A stretch of DNA of 64,000 bases from Paracoccus chinensis. Its GTDB lineage: Bacteria > Pseudomonadota > Alphaproteobacteria > Rhodobacterales > Rhodobacteraceae. The stretch is from the NCBI RefSeq assembly GCF_900102885.1, contig NZ_FNGE01000003.1, forward strand, positions 186,001 to 250,000. The letters run 5' to 3'. Positions 51,327 to 60,310 of this stretch are shown here, one piece after another. The position numbers and the translations under genes were made by a program. The notes below the pieces were generated by a model that saw nothing but the letters and a program-made list of their open reading frames with translations, ran no database searches and was not told where the DNA came from. Position 1 is the first letter of the stretch. Every line of letters begins with the position of its first letter.

Positions 51327-52010
51327 ATGGGCATGGATCGCGGCACGGTGGTGTTCGACCTGGACGGAACGCTCGCGGATACCGCGGCGGACTTGATCGC
51401 AGCGGCGAATGCCTGCTTCGAAAGCCGCGGCCTGGGGCGGCTGCTGGACCCGGCCGCCGATGCGGAAATCGCTTTCCACGGGGGCCGCGCCATGCTGCGC
51501 GCGGGCTATGCAAGAGTGCCCGCCGACACGCTGCTGCCGCCAGACGCGGAGGAGGTGGACTTCCCCCGGCTCCTCTCCTTTTATGACGACTGCCTGGCTG
51601 ACAGCACCCGTCTTTACGATGGCGTCGAACCCGCGCTGCACGCCTTGGCCGCCGAGGGTTTCAGGCTGGCGATCTGCACAAACAAGCCCTTGGCACTGGC
51701 CGAGAAATTGCTGTCTGCCTTGAATGTGCGTGAACAATTTAGCGGCATGATCGGCGCCGACAGCCTGCCTGTCCGCAAGCCCGATCCCCGCCCCTATCGT
51801 GCCGCTGTCGCGCAGGCCGGTGGAGAGGTTTCGCGGTCCTTCCTGCTGGGCGACACGGAAACGGACGTGAAGACCGCGCGGGCCGCGGGCGTGCGTGTAT
51901 CGCTGATCGGCTTCGGGCCGGAAGGCGCAGGGATCTCGCGGCTGTCCCCGGATCATGTGCTGAACCGCTTCGCGGACCTGCCAGCCTTGGCGCGGGAGTG
52001 GCTGGCATAG
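51327..52010 (+). CDS. gph: Phosphoglycolate phosphatase (HAD family)
   Basis: A 227-residue HAD phosphatase. Motif I VFDLDGTLADT, motif II Thr in ICTNKP, motif III Lys in VRKPDPRPY and motif IV GDTETDV are all present, and the helical cap follows motif I, the Gph layout. It removes 2-phosphoglycolate arising from DNA repair or photorespiration-type side reactions. HAD specificity is hard to fix by sequence. The ATG at 51327 has AAAGG upstream. Its end runs straight into a gene-end repeat element. Confidence 0.87.
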   Translation: MGMDRGTVVFDLDGTLADTAADLIAAANACFESRGLGRLLDPAADAEIAFHGGRAMLRAGYARVPADTLLPPDAEEVDFPRLLSFYDDCLADSTRLYDGVEPALHALAAEGFRLAICTNKPLALAEKLLSALNVREQFSGMIGADSLPVRKPDPRPYRAAVAQAGGEVSRSFLLGDTETDVKTARAAGVRVSLIGFGPEGAGISRLSPDHVLNRFADLPALAREWLA

Positions 52011-52070
52011 AGAGGGGCGCTGCCCCTCGCGCCTGCGGCGCTCACCCCGGGATATTTGGACGAAGAAGAA
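52011..52070 (+). repeat. Gene-end repeat element, copy 2 (hairpin plus GGGATATTT/GAAGAAGAA box)
   Basis: Immediately after the gph stop: GAGGGGC/GCCCCTC hairpin (52012-52018 with 52022-52028), a GC-rich spacer, CTCACCCCGGGATATTTG and CGAAGAAGAA. It matches the minus-strand element at 14446-14510 in part order and in orientation to the upstream gene. Likely a dispersed intergenic element that doubles as a terminator. Confidence 0.68.
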
Positions 52071-52082
52071 GCCCTCGGCGCC

Positions 52083-53132
52083 TCAGGCAGCGAGGAGTGC
52101 AGCAAGTTGGGCGCGCAGGTCGGCGGGCGAGGCCGGGTCGGGCGGACCCCGGCGGGCCAGCGCGGCCTCGGCGCGGGCCTGCGCATCGGGAGTCATGCGG
52201 CCGGCAGCCTCGGTGACCTGTTCGAACTCGGCCCGGGTGAGGTTGCAGGCGAGCACAAGGTCGCAGCCTGCGGCGATGGCAGCGGCGGCGCGCTCGGCGG
52301 GGGTGCCGCTCAGGGCATTCATGCCGATGTCGTCGCTCATCAGCAGGCCCTCGAAGCCGATGCGTTCGCGGATCAGCCGGATCGCGGCGGGCGAGGCGGT
52401 CGCTGGCCGGTCGTCCAACTGGGTCAGGCGGATATGTGCGGTCATCCCCAGCGGCAGGTCATTCAGCGCACGGAACGGCGCAAAATCGGTTGCGTCCAGG
52501 TCGTCGAGCGCCACGTCTAACACCGGCAGGTCGTGGTGGCTGTCCACCCGCGTCCGGCCATGACCGGGCATGTGCTTGACGATGGGCAGCACTCCGGCCG
52601 CCAGCAACCCGTCAGCCGCGGCCCGACCCATCAGGGCCACGGTTCCTGCATCCGTGCCGAAGCAGCGGTTGCGCAGGAAAGGGTGCGTGGCGTGGTCCGC
52701 GATGTCGAGGCAGGGCGCGGCGTCGGCGTCGATTCCGACGGCGCGCAACTCTTGCCCCATCAGCCGGTGGCGCAGGTAGACGGCGCGGGGACCGTCAACG
52801 GCGCTGTCCATGGCGGCGGGCCAGTCGGTCCAGTGCGGCGCGCGCAAGCGCTGGACGCGCCCGCCCTCCTGGTCAACCATCACCACCGCGTTGCGGCCCA
52901 CAGCCTCGCGCAGGTTATCCGTCAGGCGGCGCAGTTGGTCGGGATCGGCCACGTTGCGGGCGAAGAGGATGAAGCCCCAAGGGTCCGCATTGCGCAGGAA
53001 GGCCCGCTCGTCGGGGGAAAGCGCCAGTCCCTCGACCCCCAGGATCGTCGCACCATGCCCCCCGGAAAACGAAGCCCCGGCCTGCACGGTCGGGGCTGTC
53101 GTGGTCGCATGATCTGTCGTCCCGCCGGTCAC
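52083..53132 (-). CDS. nagZ: Beta-N-acetylhexosaminidase NagZ
   Basis: A 349-residue GH3 enzyme that removes GlcNAc from anhydro-muropeptides in peptidoglycan recycling. The NagZ loop KHMPGHGRTRVDSHHDLP carries the acid/base His-Asp dyad, and the nucleophile Asp is in MSDDIGMNAL. PWGFILFARN and VDQEGGRVQRL are other family markers. It starts at a GTG overlapping the SPOR gene stop (GTGA); about 27 residues precede the conserved core, so a later start is possible. Cytoplasmic. Argues for cell-wall recycling alongside glmS/glmU. Confidence 0.93.
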   Translation of the reverse strand: MTGGTTDHATTTAPTVQAGASFSGGHGATILGVEGLALSPDERAFLRNADPWGFILFARNVADPDQLRRLTDNLREAVGRNAVVMVDQEGGRVQRLRAPHWTDWPAAMDSAVDGPRAVYLRHRLMGQELRAVGIDADAAPCLDIADHATHPFLRNRCFGTDAGTVALMGRAAADGLLAAGVLPIVKHMPGHGRTRVDSHHDLPVLDVALDDLDATDFAPFRALNDLPLGMTAHIRLTQLDDRPATASPAAIRLIRERIGFEGLLMSDDIGMNALSGTPAERAAAAIAAGCDLVLACNLTRAEFEQVTEAAGRMTPDAQARAEAALARRGPPDPASPADLRAQLAALLAA

Positions 53133-54274
53133 TGCGCGGCTGCGGGGATGCAGTCGTTGCCCGCGGCGATCAGGGCGGCGCAGAACTTGCGCGCCTCGTC
53201 ACGGGACTCGAAGCCGGCGATGCGCAGGCGATAGAAGGTGCGTCCGCCCGCCTTGTGCTGCTGCACGACCGGAGCCTTGCCCGCAAACAGGTCGCCATAA
53301 CGGCCGGAGATGCGGCTCCACTCGCTTTCGGCGATGGCGCCGCTGTCGAAGGCGCCGATCTGCACCAGCGGCGCGCCCGAGGCGAGCTGGACCGGAGGAG
53401 TCTCGACAGGCGCCTCGGCGGCAGGCGCGGCATCGGTCACGGTCTCTGCCGCGGCGGCAGGGGCGCTGACGGCCGGGGCCACCGCAGCGATGCGGCGCGG
53501 ACGCGGCAGCGGGCGGGTGGGGGTGGCGACCGAAGGCGCCGCGCCGGCCTCTGCCAGGGCACCGGTGATGGCGGTGTCCAGCGCGGGCTGGCCGTTCGTA
53601 TCGGTGACGGCCGCGGCAACCGAGACGCTGTCGGCCTCGGCCGGCGCGACGGCAGGGACGCCCGTGGCCATCGCGGCAGCTTCGGCTTCGGCTTCCAGCA
53701 CGGCCTGGCGCGCGGACTCGGCGTCGGTCATGGCGATGGCGGGGGTGCCGGCCGGTTCGATGATCTCGTCGATGGCGGCAGGCTCGCGCGCAGTGGCGCC
53801 AAGCTCGCCCATCGCCACGTCCTGCCCGTCCAGCGCGGTCGGCGCGGGGGCGATGGCGACCCGCTCGACCGGAGCGCTTTCGGTGCCGGCGGCGACGTCG
53901 TTGACGGCAAGACCCTCGCGATCCGACAGCGTTCCACCGGGTTCCTCGGGCGCGATCCGGGCCTCGCCCTCGACCGCGCGGATGACGGGAACGCCCGACA
54001 CGTCGCGGACGACCAGCTGGTAGCCCCAGACAAGCAGGGCGAGCATGAGGACCACGGACACCAGTGCGCCCAGATAGTGCGTCAGGCGGGCAACCCGGCC
54101 AAGGACGCCGCTGCGGTCGGACAGGCGGGCGCCGTCAGGCTGCCCCTCGAGGGCCAGTTCGTCCCAGTCCTCGGCATTCCAGTCATGTGCCGTGTAGGGA
54201 ATGTCCGTGTCGCCGTGCCCGTAAGACCCACGCGAGTCGTCGTACCCGCCGGAGCGGAAATCCACCACCGTCAT
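53129..54274 (-). CDS. SPOR domain protein
   Basis: A 381-residue membrane protein. A cytoplasmic N-terminus, one membrane helix (about 68-90) and a long Ala/Pro/Glu-rich periplasmic linker lead to a C-terminal SPOR domain (about 305-378: LVQIGAFDSGAIAESEWSRI to FYRLRIAGFESRDEARKFCAAL). SPOR domains bind denuded glycan at the division site, so it is probably a septal or cell-wall factor. It overlaps nagZ and lies just downstream of argS, an order I associate with Rhodobacteraceae. Confidence 0.9.
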   Translation of the reverse strand: MTVVDFRSGGYDDSRGSYGHGDTDIPYTAHDWNAEDWDELALEGQPDGARLSDRSGVLGRVARLTHYLGALVSVVLMLALLVWGYQLVVRDVSGVPVIRAVEGEARIAPEEPGGTLSDREGLAVNDVAAGTESAPVERVAIAPAPTALDGQDVAMGELGATAREPAAIDEIIEPAGTPAIAMTDAESARQAVLEAEAEAAAMATGVPAVAPAEADSVSVAAAVTDTNGQPALDTAITGALAEAGAAPSVATPTRPLPRPRRIAAVAPAVSAPAAAAETVTDAAPAAEAPVETPPVQLASGAPLVQIGAFDSGAIAESEWSRISGRYGDLFAGKAPVVQQHKAGGRTFYRLRIAGFESRDEARKFCAALIAAGNDCIPAAAQ

Positions 54275-54354
54275 CGTATCCTGTCCTGCCTGTCCACCGG
54301 TTATGGTCCGGTTTTCGTTGACCGCTCGTCACCCCGTGGCTGGATGCGTCTTGA

Positions 54355-56100
54355 TCAGCGCATTTCCTTTGCCGGAGTGACGCCCAAGATACCCAAACCT
54401 GCTGAAATGACAACGCCGACCGCGCGCGCCAATGCGATTTTCGCCGATGTTGCGGCGATGTCACCATCCTGCACGAAACGCAGCGTCACCTCGTCGTTGC
54501 CGCGGTTCCATAGCACGTGCAGGTCCGAGGCGAGATCGTAGAGGAAGAAGGCGATCCGGTGCGGCTCATGCGCGCGGGCGGCGATCTCGACGATGCGGGG
54601 CCATTCCGAGATGCGGCGGGCAAGTGCCTGCTGCGCCGGATGGTCCAGCGCGGCAAGGTCCGCCTGCGCGAGCGCGGCATCGGAAATGTCCGCGCCCATC
54701 TCGCCTGCCCGGCGCAGCACGCTGTTGATGCGGGCGCTGGCGTACTGGACGTACCAGACCGGGTTGTCCTTGGACTGTTCCAGCACCTTGTCGAAGTCGA
54801 AATCCAGCGCCGCGTCGTTCTTGCGCGTCAGCATGTGGAAGCGGGTGACGTCGCGGCCCGCCTGTTCCACCACGTCGCGCAGGGTGACAAAGGTGCCCGC
54901 CCGCTTGGACATCTTGAAGGGCTCGCCGTTCTTGAACAGCTTGACCAGCTGGATCAGCTTGACGTCCAGTGGCACCCGCCCGTTCGACAGCGCCGAGACG
55001 GCGGCCTGCATCCGCTTGACATAGCCGCCGTGGTCGGCGCCGAAGATGTCGATCAGCTGGTCGAAGCCGCGGTCGATCTTGTCCCAGTGATACGCAATAT
55101 CCGGCGCGAAATAGGTCCAAGACCCGTCCGACTTCTTGACCGGCCGGTCCACGTCGTCCCCATGCGCGGTGGACCGGAACAGCGTCTGCTCGCGCGGCTC
55201 CCAGTCCTCGGGGGTCTTGCCCTTGGGGGGCTCAAGCACGCCCTCGTAGATCAGGTCTTGGGACCGCAGGCGGTCGATGGCGGCCTCGATCCGGCCGGTG
55301 CCGTAAAGCGCCTTTTCCGAGGAATAGACGTCCATGGTGACGCCCAGCAGGTCCAGATCCTCGCGGATCATCTGCATCATGACCTCGGTGGCGAACTCGC
55401 GCACCTCGGCCAGCCAGTCCGCCTCGGGCTTGTCGAGCAGGCTGTCGCCGAAACGCGCCTTGAGCGCCTCGCCCACGGGGATCAGGTAGTCGCCGGGATA
55501 CAGGCCCTCGGCGATCTGCGGTTCCAGCCCATGCGCCTCGCGGTAGCGTTCATAGGCCGAGCGGGCCAGAACATCGACCTGCGCGCCCCCGTCGTTGATG
55601 TAGTATTCGCGCGTGACGTCCTCGCCCGCGAACTGCAGCAGGTTCGCCAGGGCGTCGCCGAAGACCGCGCCGCGCATGTGGCCCACATGCATGGGGCCGG
55701 TAGGGTTGGCGCTGACGAACTCGACGTTGACCCTCTGGCCCTGGCCGAGAGGCACGCGGCCATAGTCGGCGGGGGCCGACAGGGCGGCGCGCAGCACCTC
55801 GGCCCAGATGCCGGGGGCAAGGCGCAGGTTCAGGAAGCCGGGGCCCGCGACCTCGGCGCTTGCGACGCGGGGATCGCCCGTCAGGCGCGCGGCCAGCAGG
55901 TCCGCGATCTCGCGCGGTTTCATGCCGGCGGGCTTGGCCAGCACCATGGCGGCGTTGGTGGCCATGTCGCCATGGGCGGGGTCGCGCGGAGGCTCGACCG
56001 CGACGGCATTGAAGTCGAGGTTGCCGGGCAGCTCGCCCGCTTCGGTCAGGTCGGTCAGCGCGCGGATCACCAGGGCGCGGATGTCTGCGAAGATATTCAT
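54355..56100 (-). CDS. argS: Arginyl-tRNA synthetase
   Basis: Class Ia synthetase charging tRNA-Arg. 581 residues, normal length. The HIGH-like motif is [13 protein letters not shown]; the KMSKS-like motif is [10 protein letters not shown]. The N-terminal additional domain and the C-terminal DALR anticodon-binding domain ([18 protein letters not shown] onwards) are present. I start at [10 protein letters not shown] (56100); GAGAGAG lies just upstream. Divergent from rhlE. Confidence 0.97.
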   Translation of the reverse strand: MNIFADIRALVIRALTDLTEAGELPGNLDFNAVAVEPPRDPAHGDMATNAAMVLAKPAGMKPREIADLLAARLTGDPRVASAEVAGPGFLNLRLAPGIWAEVLRAALSAPADYGRVPLGQGQRVNVEFVSANPTGPMHVGHMRGAVFGDALANLLQFAGEDVTREYYINDGGAQVDVLARSAYERYREAHGLEPQIAEGLYPGDYLIPVGEALKARFGDSLLDKPEADWLAEVREFATEVMMQMIREDLDLLGVTMDVYSSEKALYGTGRIEAAIDRLRSQDLIYEGVLEPPKGKTPEDWEPREQTLFRSTAHGDDVDRPVKKSDGSWTYFAPDIAYHWDKIDRGFDQLIDIFGADHGGYVKRMQAAVSALSNGRVPLDVKLIQLVKLFKNGEPFKMSKRAGTFVTLRDVVEQAGRDVTRFHMLTRKNDAALDFDFDKVLEQSKDNPVWYVQYASARINSVLRRAGEMGADISDAALAQADLAALDHPAQQALARRISEWPRIVEIAARAHEPHRIAFFLYDLASDLHVLWNRGNDEVTLRFVQDGDIAATSAKIALARAVGVVISAGLGILGVTPAKEMR

Positions 56101-56363
56101 GTCTCTCTCATCCTGTCCGCCCTGCGATAGCGAAGCGGCCCGCCCGCCGCAACCGAAGGCGCGATGTTCCGGTGCGACTTGAAACCCTTGAGCCCTGCGC
56201 CCACCTTCCTGCAATCGCGCTTTCATTTGACCTTCGGCACGTTCTGCTGTAGGTGCGCGAGGCCCGCATCCGGCGGGCAACCGAGGGGCGCATGGAAGGC
56301 CGCGTCCCGCTTATCGCGCAAATTGGCGCGTCGGACAGCGACACCTCCTTTTGAAAGACCCCG
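56101..56363. other. Divergent region between argS and rhlE
   Basis: 263 bases without a supportable gene; promoters for both genes must lie here. An ACCTCC stretch at 56341-56346 on the plus strand is not a ribosome site in that sense, and the rhlE ribosome site is weak (GAAAGACCCCG). The long leader may hold cold-shock-type regulation, but no motif is clear. Confidence 0.35.
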
Positions 56364-58667
56364 ATGACGAAATTCTCCGATCTCAAGCTTGACCCCAAGG
56401 TTCTGCAGGCGATTGCCGAGGCGGGCTATGAGACCCCTACCCCCATTCAGGCCGGCGCCATTCCGCCCGCGCTAGAGGGCCGCGACGTGCTGGGCATCGC
56501 CCAGACCGGCACCGGCAAGACCGCCAGCTTCACCCTGCCGATGATCACCCTGCTGGGCCGCGGCCGGGCACGGGCGCGGATGCCGCGCAGCCTCGTGCTG
56601 GCGCCGACGCGGGAACTGGCCGCGCAGGTGGCCGAGAACTTCGACACCTATGCCAAGCACACCAAGCTGACCAAGGCCCTGCTGATTGGCGGCGTGTCCT
56701 TCGGCGAGCAGGACAAGCTGATCGACCGCGGCGTGGACGTGCTGATCGCCACCCCCGGCCGCCTTCTGGACCATTTCGAGCGCGGCAAGCTGCTGCTGAC
56801 GGGCGTCCAGATCATGGTCGTGGACGAGGCCGACCGGATGCTCGACATGGGCTTCATCCCGGACATCGAGCGCATCTTCCAGCTGACCCCCTTCACCCGG
56901 CAGACGCTGTTCTTCTCGGCCACCATGGCGCCCGAGATCGAGCGGATCACCGACACCTTCCTGCACGCCCCCGAGCGGATCGAGGTCGCGCGCCAGGCCA
57001 CGACCTCCGAAACGATCACCCAGCGCCTGGTCGAGCTGACCCCCACCCGCAAGGACCAGACCGCCAAGCAGAAGCGCGAACTGCTGCGGGCGCTGATCGA
57101 CGCCGAGGGCGAGGGCCTGAAGAACGCCATCATCTTCTGCAACCGCAAGACGGACGTGGACATCGTCGCCAAGTCGCTGAAGGCGCATGGCTATGACGCC
57201 GCGCCCATCCATGGCGACCTGGACCAGCGCGTCCGCATGGCGACGCTGGACGGCTTCCGCGAAGGGACGCTGCGCTTCCTCGTGGCGTCCGACGTGGCGG
57301 CGCGGGGGCTCGACATTCCGGCGGTCAGCCATGTCTTCAACTTCGACCTGCCGAGCCATGCCGAGGACTACGTCCACCGCATCGGCCGCACCGGCCGGGC
57401 CGGACGCGAAGGCACGGCGATCTCCATCGGAACGCCTGCGGACGAGAAATACCTTTCGGCCATCGAGAACCTGGTCAAGCAGAGTCTGCCCCGCGCCAGC
57501 GCCCCTGAAGGCTTCCGCCTGTCCGACGCCGCGCAGAAGCCCCCGCGTCCCGCGTCCGAGCGCGGCAATTCGCGCGGCGCGCCGACGCGCACCCGCTCTC
57601 GCCGCAGCTCGCCGCGCGAGGAAAGCGTCAAGGAACCTGTCGAGGCAGCCGAGGTGGTTATCGAGGAAAAGCGCACGCCCGAGCGTGCGCCCGAGCCGCG
57701 CGGGCCGAATGGCAACGGCGCACGGAACGGCCGCGCCGAGGAACGTCAGGAACGTCCGGCCGAGCGCCGCGATGAACGGCGCGACAATGGGCGCGAGGAC
57801 CGCCGCGACGACCGGCGCGAGCGTTACCGCGACCGCGATCGCGGACCGGGCGTGGTCGGCATGGGCGATCACACACCCGACTTCCTGCTGACCAGCTTCA
57901 GCGATGCCTTGGCCGTGACCGAGGCCCGCATGGCCGCGAACGCCAACAAGCCCGCGGCCCCCGAAGCGGTGGCCGAGGAGCCGAAGGCCGAGGAGCTCGT
58001 GGCGGAAGCCGTGGCCGTGGTCGAGGTGCCGGAAGCCGCGGAAGCCGAAGCGCCCCAGAAGCGCAGCCGTTCGCGCCGCAGCCGCTCGCCCCGCGCAGTG
58101 GCCGAAGCCGAAACGACTGCTGACGAGGCGGTGAAGCCGGAGCAGGATGCGGCTGCGCCCTCGGGGGATGCTGCGGTCGAGGAAGCAGCAACCGAAGCTG
58201 CGGCAGAGCCGGCCTCCGAACCGCAGGCCGAGAAGCCTGCCAAGAAGCGCGCCCCTCGCACGCGCCGCAAGTCGCCCGCCAAGGCGGCAGCGGAAGAAAG
58301 CGCGGCCGAGAGCGTTCCGTCCGAAGCTGCGGCCCCGCAAGAGGCTGCTGCGGGCCACGCCGCTGCGAATGGCGCTGGCGAAGACAAGGTTGCCGAGGAC
58401 ACGGCTTCCCCGGCTGGCGAAAGCGGCAGCAATGCGGTGGACGCAGGCGTTTCGGCGCCGGACGTCCCGACCGCATCGGATGCTGGTGCAGAAGGCAAGG
58501 GACCGGCCGTCCAGGCCGAGGCCGAGGTGCACGCCTCGGGGGACACTTCGGCGGCAGAAGGCTCGACCGAGCAGCGACCGCACGAAGCGGCTGAGGGCGC
58601 GGCGCTGCCCGTTGCCGAAACCGAGGCGCCCGCCAGCCGGGACGCCGAGCCCGCCGAAGGCGCCTGA
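56364..58667 (+). CDS. rhlE: DEAD-box RNA helicase (RhlE type) with long disordered C-terminal tail
   Basis: A 767-residue protein. The helicase core (about 1-375) has the Q motif FSDLKLDPKVLQAI/TPIQ, AQTGTGKT (46-53), DEAD (154-157), SAT, and HRIGRTGRAGREG. About 390 residues of low-complexity tail follow: a basic part rich in Arg, Asp and Glu (RRDERRDNGREDRRDDRRER), a short ordered-looking HTPDFLLTSFSDALAVTEARM, a KKRSRSRRSRSPRA-like patch, then Ala/Glu/Pro-rich sequence. RhlE helicases aid ribosome assembly and RNA decay; the tail probably binds RNA and drives condensate-like behaviour. It is much longer than in E. coli RhlE. lnt follows after 8 bases. Confidence 0.93.
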   Translation: MTKFSDLKLDPKVLQAIAEAGYETPTPIQAGAIPPALEGRDVLGIAQTGTGKTASFTLPMITLLGRGRARARMPRSLVLAPTRELAAQVAENFDTYAKHTKLTKALLIGGVSFGEQDKLIDRGVDVLIATPGRLLDHFERGKLLLTGVQIMVVDEADRMLDMGFIPDIERIFQLTPFTRQTLFFSATMAPEIERITDTFLHAPERIEVARQATTSETITQRLVELTPTRKDQTAKQKRELLRALIDAEGEGLKNAIIFCNRKTDVDIVAKSLKAHGYDAAPIHGDLDQRVRMATLDGFREGTLRFLVASDVAARGLDIPAVSHVFNFDLPSHAEDYVHRIGRTGRAGREGTAISIGTPADEKYLSAIENLVKQSLPRASAPEGFRLSDAAQKPPRPASERGNSRGAPTRTRSRRSSPREESVKEPVEAAEVVIEEKRTPERAPEPRGPNGNGARNGRAEERQERPAERRDERRDNGREDRRDDRRERYRDRDRGPGVVGMGDHTPDFLLTSFSDALAVTEARMAANANKPAAPEAVAEEPKAEELVAEAVAVVEVPEAAEAEAPQKRSRSRRSRSPRAVAEAETTADEAVKPEQDAAAPSGDAAVEEAATEAAAEPASEPQAEKPAKKRAPRTRRKSPAKAAAEESAAESVPSEAAAPQEAAAGHAAANGAGEDKVAEDTASPAGESGSNAVDAGVSAPDVPTASDAGAEGKGPAVQAEAEVHASGDTSAAEGSTEQRPHEAAEGAALPVAETEAPASRDAEPAEGA

Positions 58668-58675
58668 TCCCGGTC

Positions 58676-60229
58676 ATGCGCCCGGCCGAGGTGTCGCTTG
58701 CCAGCCCGCGGCCGCGCCTTGCCTGGCGCGCCGCACTGGGCTGGATCGCGGCGGACCTTGCCGTCGGTCTGGCCGCCGCGCTTGGCCAGGCACCTTGGGG
58801 GCTGTGGCCCCTCACGGTGCTGGCGCTGGCGGCGATGCTGTGGCGTGTGAGCCAGGCGCCCTCGGCTCGGGCTGCGCTGTTGCGGGCGCTGGTCATTAGC
58901 ACGGGCCACTTCGCGCTTGCGCTGTTCTGGATCACCCAGCCCTTTCTGGTCGAGGCCGAAATCTACGGCTGGATGTCGCCCTTTGCGCTGGTGCTGACGG
59001 CGGCGGGCGGCGGGCTCTTCTGGGCCATTCCCTCCTGGGCCGCGTATCGGCTCGGATGGAACATGCCCAGCCGCCTGGCGGCGGTGGCTCTGGCGATCCT
59101 TGTCTCTGACTGGTTGCGCGGCTGGATATTTACCGGCTTTCCCTGGGCGCTCACGGGGCATGTCTGGATCGACACACCCGCAGGGCAACTCGCCGCGTGG
59201 TTTGGGGCCATGGGATTGTCGGCCCTGACACTGGCGGCGGCGCTGCTGGTGGCCCTGGGCGTGACAGGCGGCCGCCCCTGGCACGGGCTTGCCAATGCGG
59301 CCATGCTGATTGCCGCGGCGTGGTTTGCGGGCCTTGCCCGGTTGAACCAGCCCCTGCCCGCCGACCGGCCCGAGATCATCCGTCTGGTCCAGCCCAACGC
59401 CGACCAGACCCTGAAATGGAGCCCCGAGTGGGCCCCCGTCTTCTACCAGCGCCTTACGGGCCTCTCGGCCCTGCCGCTGAAGCCCGAGATGGGGATCGCC
59501 TTCCCCGACGCGGTGGTCTGGCCCGAAACCGCCGTGCCCTTCCTGCTGGAGGACGCCGAGCCCGTGCTGGCCGACATCGCCCTGTCCTCTGGTGCGACGA
59601 CCATCACCGGCATCCAGCGCAGCGAGGGCGCGGCATGGTTCAACAGCCTTGTCGAGTTCACCGGCGACGCCCGCATCGGCCCGGTTTATGACAAGTTCCA
59701 TCTGGTTCCTTTCGGCGAATACATCCCTTGGGGCGACGCCTTGGCACGCTTCGGCATCACCGCTTTCGCTGCCCAGCATGGCCACGGCTATACCTCGGGG
59801 CCCGGCCCACAGGTCCTGACGCTGGGAGGGCTGCCCCCCTTCCAGCCGATGATCTGCTACGAGGCGATCTTCGAGCGTCACCTGATCCGCGCCGAACGCC
59901 CGGCCTGGATCCTGCAGATCACCAACGACGCCTGGTTCGGCACCTGGTCCGGTCCCTACCAGCATCTCGCGCAGGCACGGTTGCGGGCGATTCAGTCCGG
60001 GCTGCCGGTCCTGCGCGCGGCCAACACCGGCATCTCGGCTGCCATCGACGCACAGGGCCGGGTCCGCGCCACGCTGCCCCTGAACGAGGCGGGGGTGATC
60101 GACGCGCGACTGCCCGGTGCCCTGCCACCGACGCTCTGGTGGCGCTGGGGCGACGCGCCGATGCTGGGGCTGATGGCAGCCGCGCTGGCTGCGCTGGCAT
60201 TTGGCCGCAGGCGCAAGACATTGACGTGA
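58676..60229 (+). CDS. lnt: Apolipoprotein N-acyltransferase
   Basis: Third step of lipoprotein maturation in the inner membrane. 517 residues: N-terminal membrane helices (about 15-210) and a periplasmic nitrilase-like domain. The catalytic triad is visible as Glu in VWPETAVPF, Lys in YDKFHLVPFGEYIP and Cys in MICYEAIF; a final helix lies near the C-terminus (LGLMAAALAALAF). It starts 8 bases after rhlE, with no good ribosome site apart from GGTC; coupling to rhlE is possible. metK and its riboswitch follow. Confidence 0.95.
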   Translation: MRPAEVSLASPRPRLAWRAALGWIAADLAVGLAAALGQAPWGLWPLTVLALAAMLWRVSQAPSARAALLRALVISTGHFALALFWITQPFLVEAEIYGWMSPFALVLTAAGGGLFWAIPSWAAYRLGWNMPSRLAAVALAILVSDWLRGWIFTGFPWALTGHVWIDTPAGQLAAWFGAMGLSALTLAAALLVALGVTGGRPWHGLANAAMLIAAAWFAGLARLNQPLPADRPEIIRLVQPNADQTLKWSPEWAPVFYQRLTGLSALPLKPEMGIAFPDAVVWPETAVPFLLEDAEPVLADIALSSGATTITGIQRSEGAAWFNSLVEFTGDARIGPVYDKFHLVPFGEYIPWGDALARFGITAFAAQHGHGYTSGPGPQVLTLGGLPPFQPMICYEAIFERHLIRAERPAWILQITNDAWFGTWSGPYQHLAQARLRAIQSGLPVLRAANTGISAAIDAQGRVRATLPLNEAGVIDARLPGALPPTLWWRWGDAPMLGLMAAALAALAFGRRRKTLT

Positions 60230-60256
60230 AAGGGCGGGTCGCGTAGGCCGGTCCTC

Positions 60257-60310
60257 GACCCCCACAACGGCTTCCTGGCGTGGCGCGGTCTTGAACCCAA
60301 TGGAGCGAGC
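60257..60310 (+). promoter_or_regulatory. SAM/SAH riboswitch in the metK leader
   Basis: The core ACAACGGCTTCCTGGCGTGG (60264-60283) followed by CCAATGGAGC (60297-60306) matches the SAM/SAH riboswitch class found ahead of metK in Rhodobacterales. The P1 helix CCAC/GTGG (60262-60265 with 60280-60283) is extended by GACC/GGTC (60257-60260 with 60287-60290). The loop GCTTC can pair with GGAGC, which is the ribosome-binding site of metK, so ligand binding would close the pseudoknot and block translation. Recognised from memory of the published consensus and structure. Confidence 0.9.

Noticed and set aside
56472..58583. A minus-strand open frame of 703 codons opposite the helicase
   Set aside because: The plus strand encodes all DEAD-box motifs; the antisense product is compositionally odd and unrelated to any family.
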